Assembly (NCBI RefSeq): GCF_008370255.1 | Contig: NZ_SEUI01000001.1 | Location: 1,189,026 to 1,223,835, forward strand | DNA length: 34,810 bases | From: Pseudoalteromonas sp. FUC4 | GTDB taxonomy: Bacteria > Pseudomonadota > Gammaproteobacteria > Enterobacterales > Alteromonadaceae | Reading direction: 5' to 3' | Shown here: positions 26,364 to 33,661 of the stretch, piece after piece | How positions within the stretch are numbered: the stretch's first letter is position 1 | How the letters are laid out: every line of letters starts with the position of its first letter | Made by a program: the position numbers and the translations under genes | Notes under the pieces: model-generated | Databases searched by the model: none | What the model was told of the DNA's origin: nothing | Seen by the model: only the letters and a program-made list of their open reading frames with translations

Positions 26364-26402
26364 AAAAAGCCCCGCTATTTATTAAATAGCGGGGCTTTTT
26401 TG
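26364..26402 (+). terminator. Intrinsic terminator after rne
   Basis: A perfect 13-bp stem AGCCCCGCTATTT/AAATAGCGGGGCT (26368-26380 and 26384-26396) with an ATT loop, followed by TTTTTT. The A-run before the stem could also let it act for the minus strand. Confidence 0.93.
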
Positions 26403-26633
26403 TTTTTATGATTTAAATAATTAGAAAAATGACTTCACGCCCGTAAAAAGTAATTTTTTCACAAAGAGGTTAAGAGACGCTTCGCTTTTAGAGGTAGTAA
26501 TAAGGCTAAGCCTAGCTAACTTGAAAAGCCCCGCTAGTAGACCATCACTTGTGTTTTCTCATTCACTTCTCTTTGTAAAATAAATCTTTAAGGTTTTGTT
26601 CCGATGCAACGAATTTATATACCGATACAAAAA
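26403..26633. other. Intergenic region between rne and yejK terminators
   Basis: No gene is seen. An inverted pair ACAAAGAG (26461-26468) and CTCTTTGT (26569-26576) brackets 116 bp that contain AAAAGCCCCGCTAG (26524-26537), a partial copy of the left arm of the rne terminator, and the palindromic GGCTAAGCC near 26504. It may be a small intergenic repeat. Confidence 0.4.
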
Positions 26634-26655
26634 AGCGCGATATAAATATCGCGCT
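26634..26655 (-). terminator. Intrinsic terminator after yejK
   Basis: AGCGCGATAT and ATATCGCGCT (10-bp arms with AA between) form a hairpin followed on the minus strand by six T. It is about 33 bases past the yejK stop. Confidence 0.85.
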
Positions 26656-26688
26656 CTTAAATCAGCTTTTTAACTTAACTTGTTAAAT

Positions 26689-27705
26689 TTACTCGCTTTC
26701 ACTTTCCATAAAACGTTGTAACTGATCTTTTAAGTTTGGCGGAATACCTTTAATTACAAGCGTGTCAGTTGCCTCGTTGTAAGTTACGCGCTCACCTAAG
26801 TGTTTGCGTTCAAAACTAACACTTACACCACCACCAAGGCCTGAAAACTTAACCATGCTGGTTACAGTTTTCTTATCAACAGGGAAAGTTTCTTCTAAGT
26901 CATAGCTTTGCTCTTTACAAAAACTATCAAACGGGCTTTCATCGCCTTTTGTAAGCGTTGCAGATAGATCGCTTACGCTGGCATCTTCACCAGTTGTTAC
27001 ACAGTCATTACAGTAATCAAATACTTGTTTACGTAAATCGTCTTTTTCTGATTTATCAAATTGTTGCTCAGATAAATAATCCTCTACTGCGCTAAGCATG
27101 ACTTGGCTTTGCTGTTTTGAATCAATACCCTCTTCACAACCTAAAAAGTCTAAGAAAAAGTCAGCAACTTTACGTCCAGCTCGCCCTTTGATAAATGAAA
27201 TATAACGGTTGTCGTCAGCCTGTGTATCCCACGCTGTTAAATCGATACGAGCAGCAAGTTGCATGCGTGATATGTCTAAATGACGAGAAGCGGCTAAATC
27301 GAGCTCTGAGGTCATAGAATAATGCTCTTTGATGTTAATCATCGCAATTAGCATGTAATCAGTTGCAACGTACTGGTAATGACAAAATACTAAATAGCCT
27401 GTTTCACTAAATGCATATTTATCAAGCTCTTCTTTTAAAACCGTTGAGGCTTGCTCGGTCATATGCCAAAAGCCTAACTCATCATTACGGTAACTTTGCA
27501 TTGCAGATGCTACAACACTGTTTTTGTCACCACTGAAAGCACAATAACCTTTACCAGGTTTACCATTGTATGCATGATGTAATTGTTCGATAAAAACGGC
27601 TACTTTATCGTTAATTACCATCTCATCATTTCGAAGGTGAATTTGCGTATCGTCGTCTTTTTTGTCTACATAGTGAACGACTAATTTTTTAACGTCTGTT
27701 GTCAT
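26689..27705 (-). CDS. yejK: Nucleoid-associated protein YejK (NdpA)
   Basis: Nucleoid-associated protein; the E. coli homologue co-purifies with nucleoids and interacts with topoisomerase IV. The 338-residue protein has the conserved family segments KGRAGRKVADFFLDFLGCEEGID (in part, about 191-213) and KFSGLGGGVSVSFERKHLGERV near the C-terminus. Length matches the E. coli protein (335). It diverges from yejL across 62 bases, an arrangement preserved from E. coli. Confidence 0.93.
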   Translation of the reverse strand: MTTDVKKLVVHYVDKKDDDTQIHLRNDEMVINDKVAVFIEQLHHAYNGKPGKGYCAFSGDKNSVVASAMQSYRNDELGFWHMTEQASTVLKEELDKYAFSETGYLVFCHYQYVATDYMLIAMINIKEHYSMTSELDLAASRHLDISRMQLAARIDLTAWDTQADDNRYISFIKGRAGRKVADFFLDFLGCEEGIDSKQQSQVMLSAVEDYLSEQQFDKSEKDDLRKQVFDYCNDCVTTGEDASVSDLSATLTKGDESPFDSFCKEQSYDLEETFPVDKKTVTSMVKFSGLGGGVSVSFERKHLGERVTYNEATDTLVIKGIPPNLKDQLQRFMESESE

Positions 27706-27767
27706 CTTTGTTTTTCACGCCTCTAGTGTTAAAATACGAGAATATAACTATTTTATTGAACCAACTA

Positions 27768-27980
27768 ATGCCAATTTTATCAAAATACTCTAATGAAGAA
27801 GTAGAACAAATCGTCGATCAGCTTATTGATGTGCTAAGTAAACACAATGCGCCGGTTGATTTAAGTCTTATGTGTTTAGGAAATTCTATCACGCATATCT
27901 TAAAAGAGCATGTACCAACAGGGAAAAGACAAGCTGTAACCGAGAACTTTGCAAAAGCACTCGCGCAGTCGGTTAAATAA
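27768..27980 (+). CDS. yejL: YejL family protein (UPF0352)
   Basis: Small conserved helical protein of unknown function, 70 residues, starting MPILSKYSNEEVEQIVDQL and containing LSLMCLGNSITHIL. It corresponds to E. coli YejL (75 residues). I chose the ATG at 27768 because the family begins there; the open frame extends upstream to 27699 into the yejK start. It is 5 bases from yejM and likely in one operon with it. Confidence 0.9.
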   Translation: MPILSKYSNEEVEQIVDQLIDVLSKHNAPVDLSLMCLGNSITHILKEHVPTGKRQAVTENFAKALAQSVK

Positions 27981-27985
27981 AATTT

Positions 27986-29482
27986 ATGAATTTATCGCAG
28001 CACAATCAATTTTCATCAAAAGCGAGTCAGCTGCTAAGTTGGGGGCATTGGTTTACCTTTGCCAATATCGGCTTAGCCCTGCTTATTAGCTTAAGCTATT
28101 TATTTGCAGACTCGCCACCTACAAGCTTTTTAGGCATTACCTATATGCTAGTTACTTGGCTAAGCCACACTAGTTTTATAGCCTTTTTAGCGTTTGTGCT
28201 GACGGTATTTCCGCTTAGTTTAATATTCCCCTACCCACGACACATTCGTGGCATGGCCGCTGTTATAGCCACTGTAGGCGCATCATTGCTTACTCTTGAT
28301 GCTTATGTGTATGTTAATTTAGGTTATCATCTAAGTATATCTGCCTTACCTGAAATCATTTCATTGTTGTGGCATCGCTTAACAAGCTCACCTGCCTTAA
28401 CCACAATTTTAGCCAGTGGTATTGTTTTACTTATTTTAGGCTTTCAGCTGCTTATGAGTAATTATACATGGCACCACCTCGAACGCTTGAAACAGTTCAA
28501 ATTTGCTCGATACGCTATCTCATTTCTAATTATTTGTTTTGCTTTTAGCCATAGTCTTCATATTTGGGCTGATGCTAATTTAAAATTTGATATTACCAAA
28601 CAAGATAACGTATTACCGCTTTCGTATCCTACAACAGCTAAAAGCCTACTGGCTAAAAATGACTTACTTGATATAGAAAGCTATGAGCAAGCACATAACG
28701 TAAAAATTAATAACCAAAATATTAGTTATCAAATGCCAAGCCCGCTTGAAAAATGCGAGGACTACACACAAGCCAATGTAGATATATTTGTATTTGAAAC
28801 TCAACAACAACTCGAAAAGTTTGTTGCCGAGAATAAAAACTTACACAAAACAGAGCAATTTTTGCAACCAACAAATCATGACGATACGCTATTTAGTTTA
28901 GTGTATGGTTTACCCGCTTTTTATAAAGCAGAAATTTTAACCGAGCAGACACTCCCCGTTTGGCAAAGTCAGCGCCGTAGCATTGAAGTAACTGGCATTG
29001 AAGAACTAAGCTTTATTAATGATCAAGCACATAGCTCTAGTGCTATTCGAGTAATTAAAGCGAGTGATACCCCTACTATTCGAGATGATGAAACACAAGT
29101 TTTTGCTTTTAGTCTTGCCAATAACAAGCAAGAAGTAGTAGCAACCTCAACGTTATACAGCTCTGACAAACGTATTTCTAAAGTAGATGGGCTAATTCAA
29201 CCTAGCGATTTAATTGCAACAAGTGTTGGCCAATATTTAAATTGCAAAGCTATTGCCAAGCAAACAATGCTAGGCGTTAATCTATACAAGAAAAAAGACG
29301 ATATGGGCATGAACTACTCTCAGGGTGTTGTTATAGCCTATAAAAAAGATAGGATTACCTTAATAGATTCAGATGGTAACTTTAAAAACATTTCCGCCGC
29401 TGAAGGTTTTTCTATTGAACAAGGTTTAGATATACCATTTTTAGTACAGAGTATTAAAAAGCTCAAAACCTTTACCCAATAG
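27986..29482 (+). CDS. yejM: YejM/PbgA-like inner-membrane protein with shortened periplasmic domain
   Basis: In E. coli this protein (PbgA/LapC) senses lipopolysaccharide in the inner membrane and restrains LapB/FtsH proteolysis of LpxC. The 498-residue protein here has five predicted membrane helices (about 23-40, 61-81, 88-110, 137-156 and 175-195), as in the family. The periplasmic part, about 300 residues, is roughly 90 shorter than in E. coli (586 in total). It still aligns at its start (VDIFVFETQQQLEKF) and end (ITLIDSDGNFKN), but the central alkaline-phosphatase-like core with its metal-site residues is missing or much changed. The frame is intact. Position after yejL supports the name. 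A signalling role without any hydrolase activity is inferred. Confidence 0.82.
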   Translation: MNLSQHNQFSSKASQLLSWGHWFTFANIGLALLISLSYLFADSPPTSFLGITYMLVTWLSHTSFIAFLAFVLTVFPLSLIFPYPRHIRGMAAVIATVGASLLTLDAYVYVNLGYHLSISALPEIISLLWHRLTSSPALTTILASGIVLLILGFQLLMSNYTWHHLERLKQFKFARYAISFLIICFAFSHSLHIWADANLKFDITKQDNVLPLSYPTTAKSLLAKNDLLDIESYEQAHNVKINNQNISYQMPSPLEKCEDYTQANVDIFVFETQQQLEKFVAENKNLHKTEQFLQPTNHDDTLFSLVYGLPAFYKAEILTEQTLPVWQSQRRSIEVTGIEELSFINDQAHSSSAIRVIKASDTPTIRDDETQVFAFSLANNKQEVVATSTLYSSDKRISKVDGLIQPSDLIATSVGQYLNCKAIAKQTMLGVNLYKKKDDMGMNYSQGVVIAYKKDRITLIDSDGNFKNISAAEGFSIEQGLDIPFLVQSIKKLKTFTQ

Positions 29483-29491
29483 CCGTTATCC

Positions 29492-29530
29492 TAACCTAGC
29501 TTGATATACCACCAAGCTAGGTTATAGTTT
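29492..29530 (+). terminator. Probable terminator after yejM
   Basis: TAACCTAGCTTG (29492-29503) pairs perfectly with CAAGCTAGGTTA (29513-29524) around a 9-base loop; TAGTTTTAT follows, a short T-run. Confidence 0.7.
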
Positions 29531-29568
29531 TATATTGTTGTTAGATATAAAAACCAAGGATGACATGT

Positions 29569-30048
29569 ATGTTTAAAACTTCTCGTTATATTCTCCATTC
29601 TAGCTTTTTACTTATCAGTTTTTTTAGCTTTAGCGATACCACTTACTACAAATGTGTAACAGAAAAAGGCACTGTCTTTTCTCAACTGCCTTGTGACGAC
29701 GAAGCAACGACTTATAAAGTGAACACAACGGGTAATCAGTATTCTGGTCCTAAGGTTGACTACACTAAACAACTAAACGAACTTGAGCGTGAAAGGCTTC
29801 TATCTGGCTTACAGGCAGAGCTTCGCAGTAATAACCATAAACTAACAATACTTGATCGTAATAAAGAGCGTGCTGAATACAAACAACAAGAGCGATTAAA
29901 TCATATCTTAGCCATTGATGATAAAAAGCGTATTACTAAAGACATTACTAAAAAACTAAAAATGATTAATAAAACATATAAGAAAAACGTATCGGCTGTG
30001 ACTAAAAAAATTAAAATCCTCGAAAAAAAGATAGCTCAATTCCAATAA
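29569..30048 (+). CDS. Small secreted DUF4124-type protein of unknown function
   Basis: The 159-residue protein starts MFKTSRYILHSSFLLISFFS, a signal peptide, followed by the DUF4124-like TTYYKCVTEKGTVFSQLPCDD with a paired cysteine (C at YYKC and LPCDD). The rest is charged and helical, with RERLLSGLQAELRSNN and a Lys-rich tail that may form a coiled coil. I chose the ATG at 29569, 8 bases after an AAGGA site; the ATG at 29560 overlaps that site. It lies between the yejM terminator and aceK, with no obvious functional link. Confidence 0.75.
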   Translation: MFKTSRYILHSSFLLISFFSFSDTTYYKCVTEKGTVFSQLPCDDEATTYKVNTTGNQYSGPKVDYTKQLNELERERLLSGLQAELRSNNHKLTILDRNKERAEYKQQERLNHILAIDDKKRITKDITKKLKMINKTYKKNVSAVTKKIKILEKKIAQFQ

Positions 30049-30151
30049 GTTACTCTTAGTTAGTAAGTAACATTTATCTTGGTTTTAAACTTAAAATAAC
30101 ATACCCTTAACACAATAGAGTATAAACTCTAGGGACTTTTAAGGAGTGCAA

Positions 30152-31870
30152 ATGCAACCTCGCCATATTGCTGAATTAATTTTAACGGGTTTTAAAAGGC
30201 ACTATCAGTTATTTCAAAAAACAACAGCCAAAGCCCCTCTTGCCTTTGCAAAAAAAGATTGGCAAGCAATTAATGATATCAGCCGTCTGCGTATCAGCTA
30301 TTATGATGATCGTGTTAACGAAACCACGCAAGCGCTAAAAAAAGAAACCCCAACCGAACAACTCGATGAAAGCCTATGGCTTGAAGTTAAAAAGATATAT
30401 CAGCATTTTTTATGTTTTCATCCTCAAGCAGAGCTCGCAGAAACTTTTTATAACTCTGTATTTTGCCGGCTGTACCATAGGCGCTATTTTCATAATGACT
30501 TTATATTTGTAGAGGCAACCTTAAAAGATGCTCCTTCAGTACCTGTTGAGGCCGAATATAGAACATACTTTCCTGTAGTTGATGGCCTAAAACCAACAAT
30601 AAAACGCATTATTAGTCATTTTGATTTTAAAGCCCCATTTGTAAATTTAGAGCGTGATGTTCGCCTCCTTGTTAAAGCTTTTTATAAACAAGCCCCCGAT
30701 ACACATCACCAACCTTGGCAAATGCGCTTTGATATTTTACACACGCCTTTTTATCGTAATAAAGCAGCCTATATTGTTGGTCGTGTTGTTTCAAAAAGTG
30801 GAGTTCAGCCCTTTATAATCGCTGTATTACACGATGAAGGTAACGGATTATATTTAGATGCACTTTTAACTAAGTCATCTCAAATGCGTGTTATTTTTGG
30901 CTTTGCCCGCGCTTATTTTATGGTAGAGACTCATGCACCTTCAGCACTTGTTCGGTTTTTAAATCAACTTATGCCAAACAAAACACTTGCTGAGCTTTAT
31001 AACGCAGTGGGTTTTCATAAGCAGGGGAAAACTGAGTTTTACCGAGAGTTTTTAAACCACTTATCCCACTCTAGTGATGAGTTTACAATTGCACCTGGGA
31101 CTCCCGGTATGGTGATGATGGTATTCACCCTCCCCTCATTTGGCTATGTTTTTAAAGTAATAAAAGACAAATTTGGTGAGAGTAAACCCTTTGGCCGTGA
31201 TACCGTATTAAAACGCTATCAACTGGTAAAAAACCATGACCGCGTTGGCAGAATGGCCGATACCATAGAGTATTCTAACGTCGTATTTCCTTTAGCGCGT
31301 TTTGATAGTAATTTACTTGCGCAATTACATAAAACAATTGGCTCATCAATGGTAATTGAGGGCGATTGGTTGATCATCAAGCATTTGTATATTGAACGGC
31401 GAATGACACCTCTTAACTTGTTTTTAGAAAATGCTGATGAAGAAAGTGTCGCCGACGCGATTGAAGAATATGGACAAGCCCTAAAAGAAATGATTGCTGT
31501 TAATATATTCCCTGGTGATATGCTCTTAAAAAACTTTGGTGTAAGTAAGCACAAACGTATTATTTTTTACGATTACGATGAAGTCCAATATCTAACCGAT
31601 ATGAACTTTAGAGCATTACCAAAAGCAAAGAGCTATGACGACTATTTAATGGATGAACAAAGTTACTCTGTTGCACCACAGGATGTATTTCCTGAGCAGC
31701 TTTGTACATTTGTAATGCCAAACCCTATGTATAAAAAGTTTTTACTCAGCACTCATCCAGAGCTTATAGATGTTAGCTTTTGGAAGCAGGCACAACAAAA
31801 TATAAAAAATGGTCAGGTAAGTCATATTTACCCATACCCGACAGCACAGCGCTTTATTCACCACTGGTAA
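30152..31870 (+). CDS. aceK: Isocitrate dehydrogenase kinase/phosphatase AceK
   Basis: Bifunctional enzyme that switches isocitrate dehydrogenase off and on by phosphorylation, sending carbon to the glyoxylate shunt. The 572-residue protein has the regulatory N-terminal part and the kinase-like core: GMVMMVFTLPSFGYVFKVIKD with the ATP lysine at about 335, then VGRMADT, IKHLYIERRM, and NIFPGDMLLKNFGV and VIFYDYDE-like (IIFYDYDEVQYL). The start at 30152 follows AAGGAG by 5 bases; a GTG at 30146 lies in that site and is less likely. aceBA are not adjacent, unlike E. coli; a LysR regulator follows directly. Confidence 0.95.
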   Translation: MQPRHIAELILTGFKRHYQLFQKTTAKAPLAFAKKDWQAINDISRLRISYYDDRVNETTQALKKETPTEQLDESLWLEVKKIYQHFLCFHPQAELAETFYNSVFCRLYHRRYFHNDFIFVEATLKDAPSVPVEAEYRTYFPVVDGLKPTIKRIISHFDFKAPFVNLERDVRLLVKAFYKQAPDTHHQPWQMRFDILHTPFYRNKAAYIVGRVVSKSGVQPFIIAVLHDEGNGLYLDALLTKSSQMRVIFGFARAYFMVETHAPSALVRFLNQLMPNKTLAELYNAVGFHKQGKTEFYREFLNHLSHSSDEFTIAPGTPGMVMMVFTLPSFGYVFKVIKDKFGESKPFGRDTVLKRYQLVKNHDRVGRMADTIEYSNVVFPLARFDSNLLAQLHKTIGSSMVIEGDWLIIKHLYIERRMTPLNLFLENADEESVADAIEEYGQALKEMIAVNIFPGDMLLKNFGVSKHKRIIFYDYDEVQYLTDMNFRALPKAKSYDDYLMDEQSYSVAPQDVFPEQLCTFVMPNPMYKKFLLSTHPELIDVSFWKQAQQNIKNGQVSHIYPYPTAQRFIHHW

Positions 31871-31889
31871 GCGCTAAAGGACACACACA

Positions 31890-32828
31890 ATGAATATAAG
31901 TAAAATAGATTTAAATTTACTCGTTTACCTCGATACATTGCTTCGAGAATGCAACGTAACACGCGCTGCTAATCAATTGAGCATAACGCAACCTGCAATG
32001 AGTAATGGCCTTAAACGTCTTCGTAACTTATTTAACGACCCTATTTTAGTTCGTACCAGCGATGGTATGGTGCCTACCGAGCGTGCTTTGGAGTTACAAC
32101 CCGTTATTCGTGGCATTTTAATGACCCTTGAAGAAACTCTAGCACCTAATCGAGAATTTGAGGCAAGCCAAAGTAAGCGTGTGTTTAGAATAATGGCCAG
32201 TGATTACGCTGCAAGTACATTAGCACCAAAGCTTTTAAGTAAATTGCACGAAGAAGCCCCCGATACTACTTTAGATATACTCACACCCAGTGATGTCACC
32301 TTTCATGATGTAGAAAACGGTAAAGTAGATATGGCAATCAACCGTTTTGAAAACTTACCTCAGTCTTTTCATCATAAACGTATTTGGAAAGATAGTTTTT
32401 GCTGCTTAGTAAAAGCCGATAATCCTATAATTGAAAACTTTAGCCTCGACAGCTATTTAAAAGCACGCCATATATGGGTAAGTAAAACAGGTTTTGGTGT
32501 AGGTGTAGGCATGGACCCTAAAGATGTGCAAAAACTTGGCTGGGTTGACGAAGCACTTGCTCACTTTGGTAAGCATCGTAATATTGCCACCTTTACGCGT
32601 AACTACCATGTAGCAATTCATTTAGCTAAAGAGAAAAATTTAATTGCGACCCTTCCTTCAAAAGCCGCAAATATATACTTAGATGATCCGGGGCTTAAAA
32701 TTTTAGAGCCACCATTTCCAATTCCTCCTTTTGAGCTGGATATGATTTGGAGCCCACTGTTACATCGCGATGCGAGTCACATTTGGTTACGTCAAAAAGT
32801 AGCTGAAGTAGCTGAAGAGCTAAAATAA
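31890..32828 (+). CDS. LysR-family transcriptional regulator
   Basis: The 312-residue protein has the N-terminal LysR helix-turn-helix (about 4-62; DTLLRECNVTRAANQLSITQ then PAMSNGLKRLRNLFNDPILVR) and a C-terminal effector-binding domain starting around residue 90. The particular regulon is not recognised. It starts 19 bases after aceK with an AAAGGA site on the same strand, so the two may be co-transcribed. A role in the isocitrate/glyoxylate switch is a guess from position. An orthodox divergent LysR target gene is absent here. Confidence 0.88.
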   Translation: MNISKIDLNLLVYLDTLLRECNVTRAANQLSITQPAMSNGLKRLRNLFNDPILVRTSDGMVPTERALELQPVIRGILMTLEETLAPNREFEASQSKRVFRIMASDYAASTLAPKLLSKLHEEAPDTTLDILTPSDVTFHDVENGKVDMAINRFENLPQSFHHKRIWKDSFCCLVKADNPIIENFSLDSYLKARHIWVSKTGFGVGVGMDPKDVQKLGWVDEALAHFGKHRNIATFTRNYHVAIHLAKEKNLIATLPSKAANIYLDDPGLKILEPPFPIPPFELDMIWSPLLHRDASHIWLRQKVAEVAEELK

Positions 32829-32945
32829 CTTTATTACACAATATGATGTAAAAATTGCTAGGTTATTTTTATGCCTGTTAACTTAGCATCTTACTAAAAC
32901 AAAATTAAACCAATAAAATCAAATAACTACATAACCATTGAAACG

Positions 32946-32961
32946 TGGAACATACATTGCT
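32946..32961 (+). promoter_or_regulatory. Sigma-54-like -24/-12 promoter
   Basis: TGGAACATACATTGCT matches the sigma-54 consensus TGGCAC-N5-TTGCW at all fixed positions but one (A for C in the first part), with GG and GC ten bases apart. It lies 45-60 bases before the start of the four-helix-bundle gene. A chance match cannot be excluded, since the AT-rich region is short and the activator site was not found. Confidence 0.5.
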
Positions 32962-33005
32962 TTAATTAAATTGAACTATACATTCATTTAATTAAAGAGG
33001 TCATT

Positions 33006-33449
33006 ATGAACACCCATCAAGGATCAGAAGTAAATCATATTACTGACATCATTCAAGTTATGAACAGCGGCATCGATTTTTATCAAAAAGCACAGGAAAA
33101 AGTTGAAGACCCTGCTATTGGTGCACTTTTTCAGCGTATGATAGATGCCCGAAAAGTGAGTGTTGAGCGCTTGCAGCCATATGCAATTAATGAAAAAGGC
33201 GAACGCGAAGATGGCTCATCTTTCGCTGTCGAAGCAAGGCGTGCATACACAGCGCTGCTTACTACATTCAGCTCACACAACGACAGCACGTATGTAAAAG
33301 AGCTTGAAGAGGTAGAAGATAAAACCCTTGAAGAAATTAAAGCTGCAATGGATAAACCGCAACCAGCTGATTGCGAAGCTGCACTGGCTAAAACATTATT
33401 AACAATGCAAAGCTGCCATGCAGAAATGAGCCGCATGCAAAAGCATTAA
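33006..33449 (+). CDS. PA2169-type four-helix-bundle protein (DUF2383)
   Basis: The 147-residue protein is helical and Glu-rich, with DIIQVMNSGIDFYQKAQEKV and the repeated KxExxE pattern, typical of the ferritin-like DUF2383/PA2169 family. No signal peptide is seen. The family is associated with stress or stationary-phase growth in Pseudomonas-like bacteria, but its biochemical function is unknown. The start is preceded by AAAGAGG. It has its own terminator and a sigma-54-like promoter, so it is a single-gene unit. Confidence 0.85.
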   Translation: MNTHQGSEVNHITDIIQVMNSGIDFYQKAQEKVEDPAIGALFQRMIDARKVSVERLQPYAINEKGEREDGSSFAVEARRAYTALLTTFSSHNDSTYVKELEEVEDKTLEEIKAAMDKPQPADCEAALAKTLLTMQSCHAEMSRMQKH

Positions 33450-33470
33450 GCTTACATAACGCATAACTAG

Positions 33471-33496
33471 AACCCAGCCTCGAGCTGGGTTTTTTA
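33471..33496 (+). terminator. Intrinsic terminator after the PA2169-type gene
   Basis: AACCCAGC (33471-33478) pairs with GCTGGGTT (33484-33491), loop CTCGA, followed by TTTTT. Confidence 0.88.
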
Positions 33497-33607
33497 TTGC
33501 CTCTAATACACCGCCTCGCTTCACGTCATATTTAAAGTATATTGTTTAAAAAAAATCATTTTGAAGAGCTTGATGATCACTCAATAAAATCAGCCCATGC
33601 TAAAATC

Positions 33608-33631
33608 AAAAAAAGGGCCTTTCGGCCCTTT
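33608..33631 (-). terminator. Intrinsic terminator after the TonB-dependent receptor
   Basis: AAAGGGCC (33612-33619) and GGCCCTTT (33624-33631) form a perfect 8-bp stem with a 4-base loop, followed on the minus strand by TTTTTTT. It is 30 bases past the receptor stop. Confidence 0.88.
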
Positions 33632-33661
33632 GAGTTAAATAACGAAAGCGAGAGTTAGTAA

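Noticed and set aside
27699..27767. Longer YejL from an upstream start
   Set aside because: The extra residues overlap the yejK start on the opposite strand, and the family begins at MPILSKYS.
27986..29482. yejM as a frameshifted pseudogene
   Set aside because: A single continuous frame runs to a family-like C-terminus, so the shortening is an internal loss rather than a broken frame.
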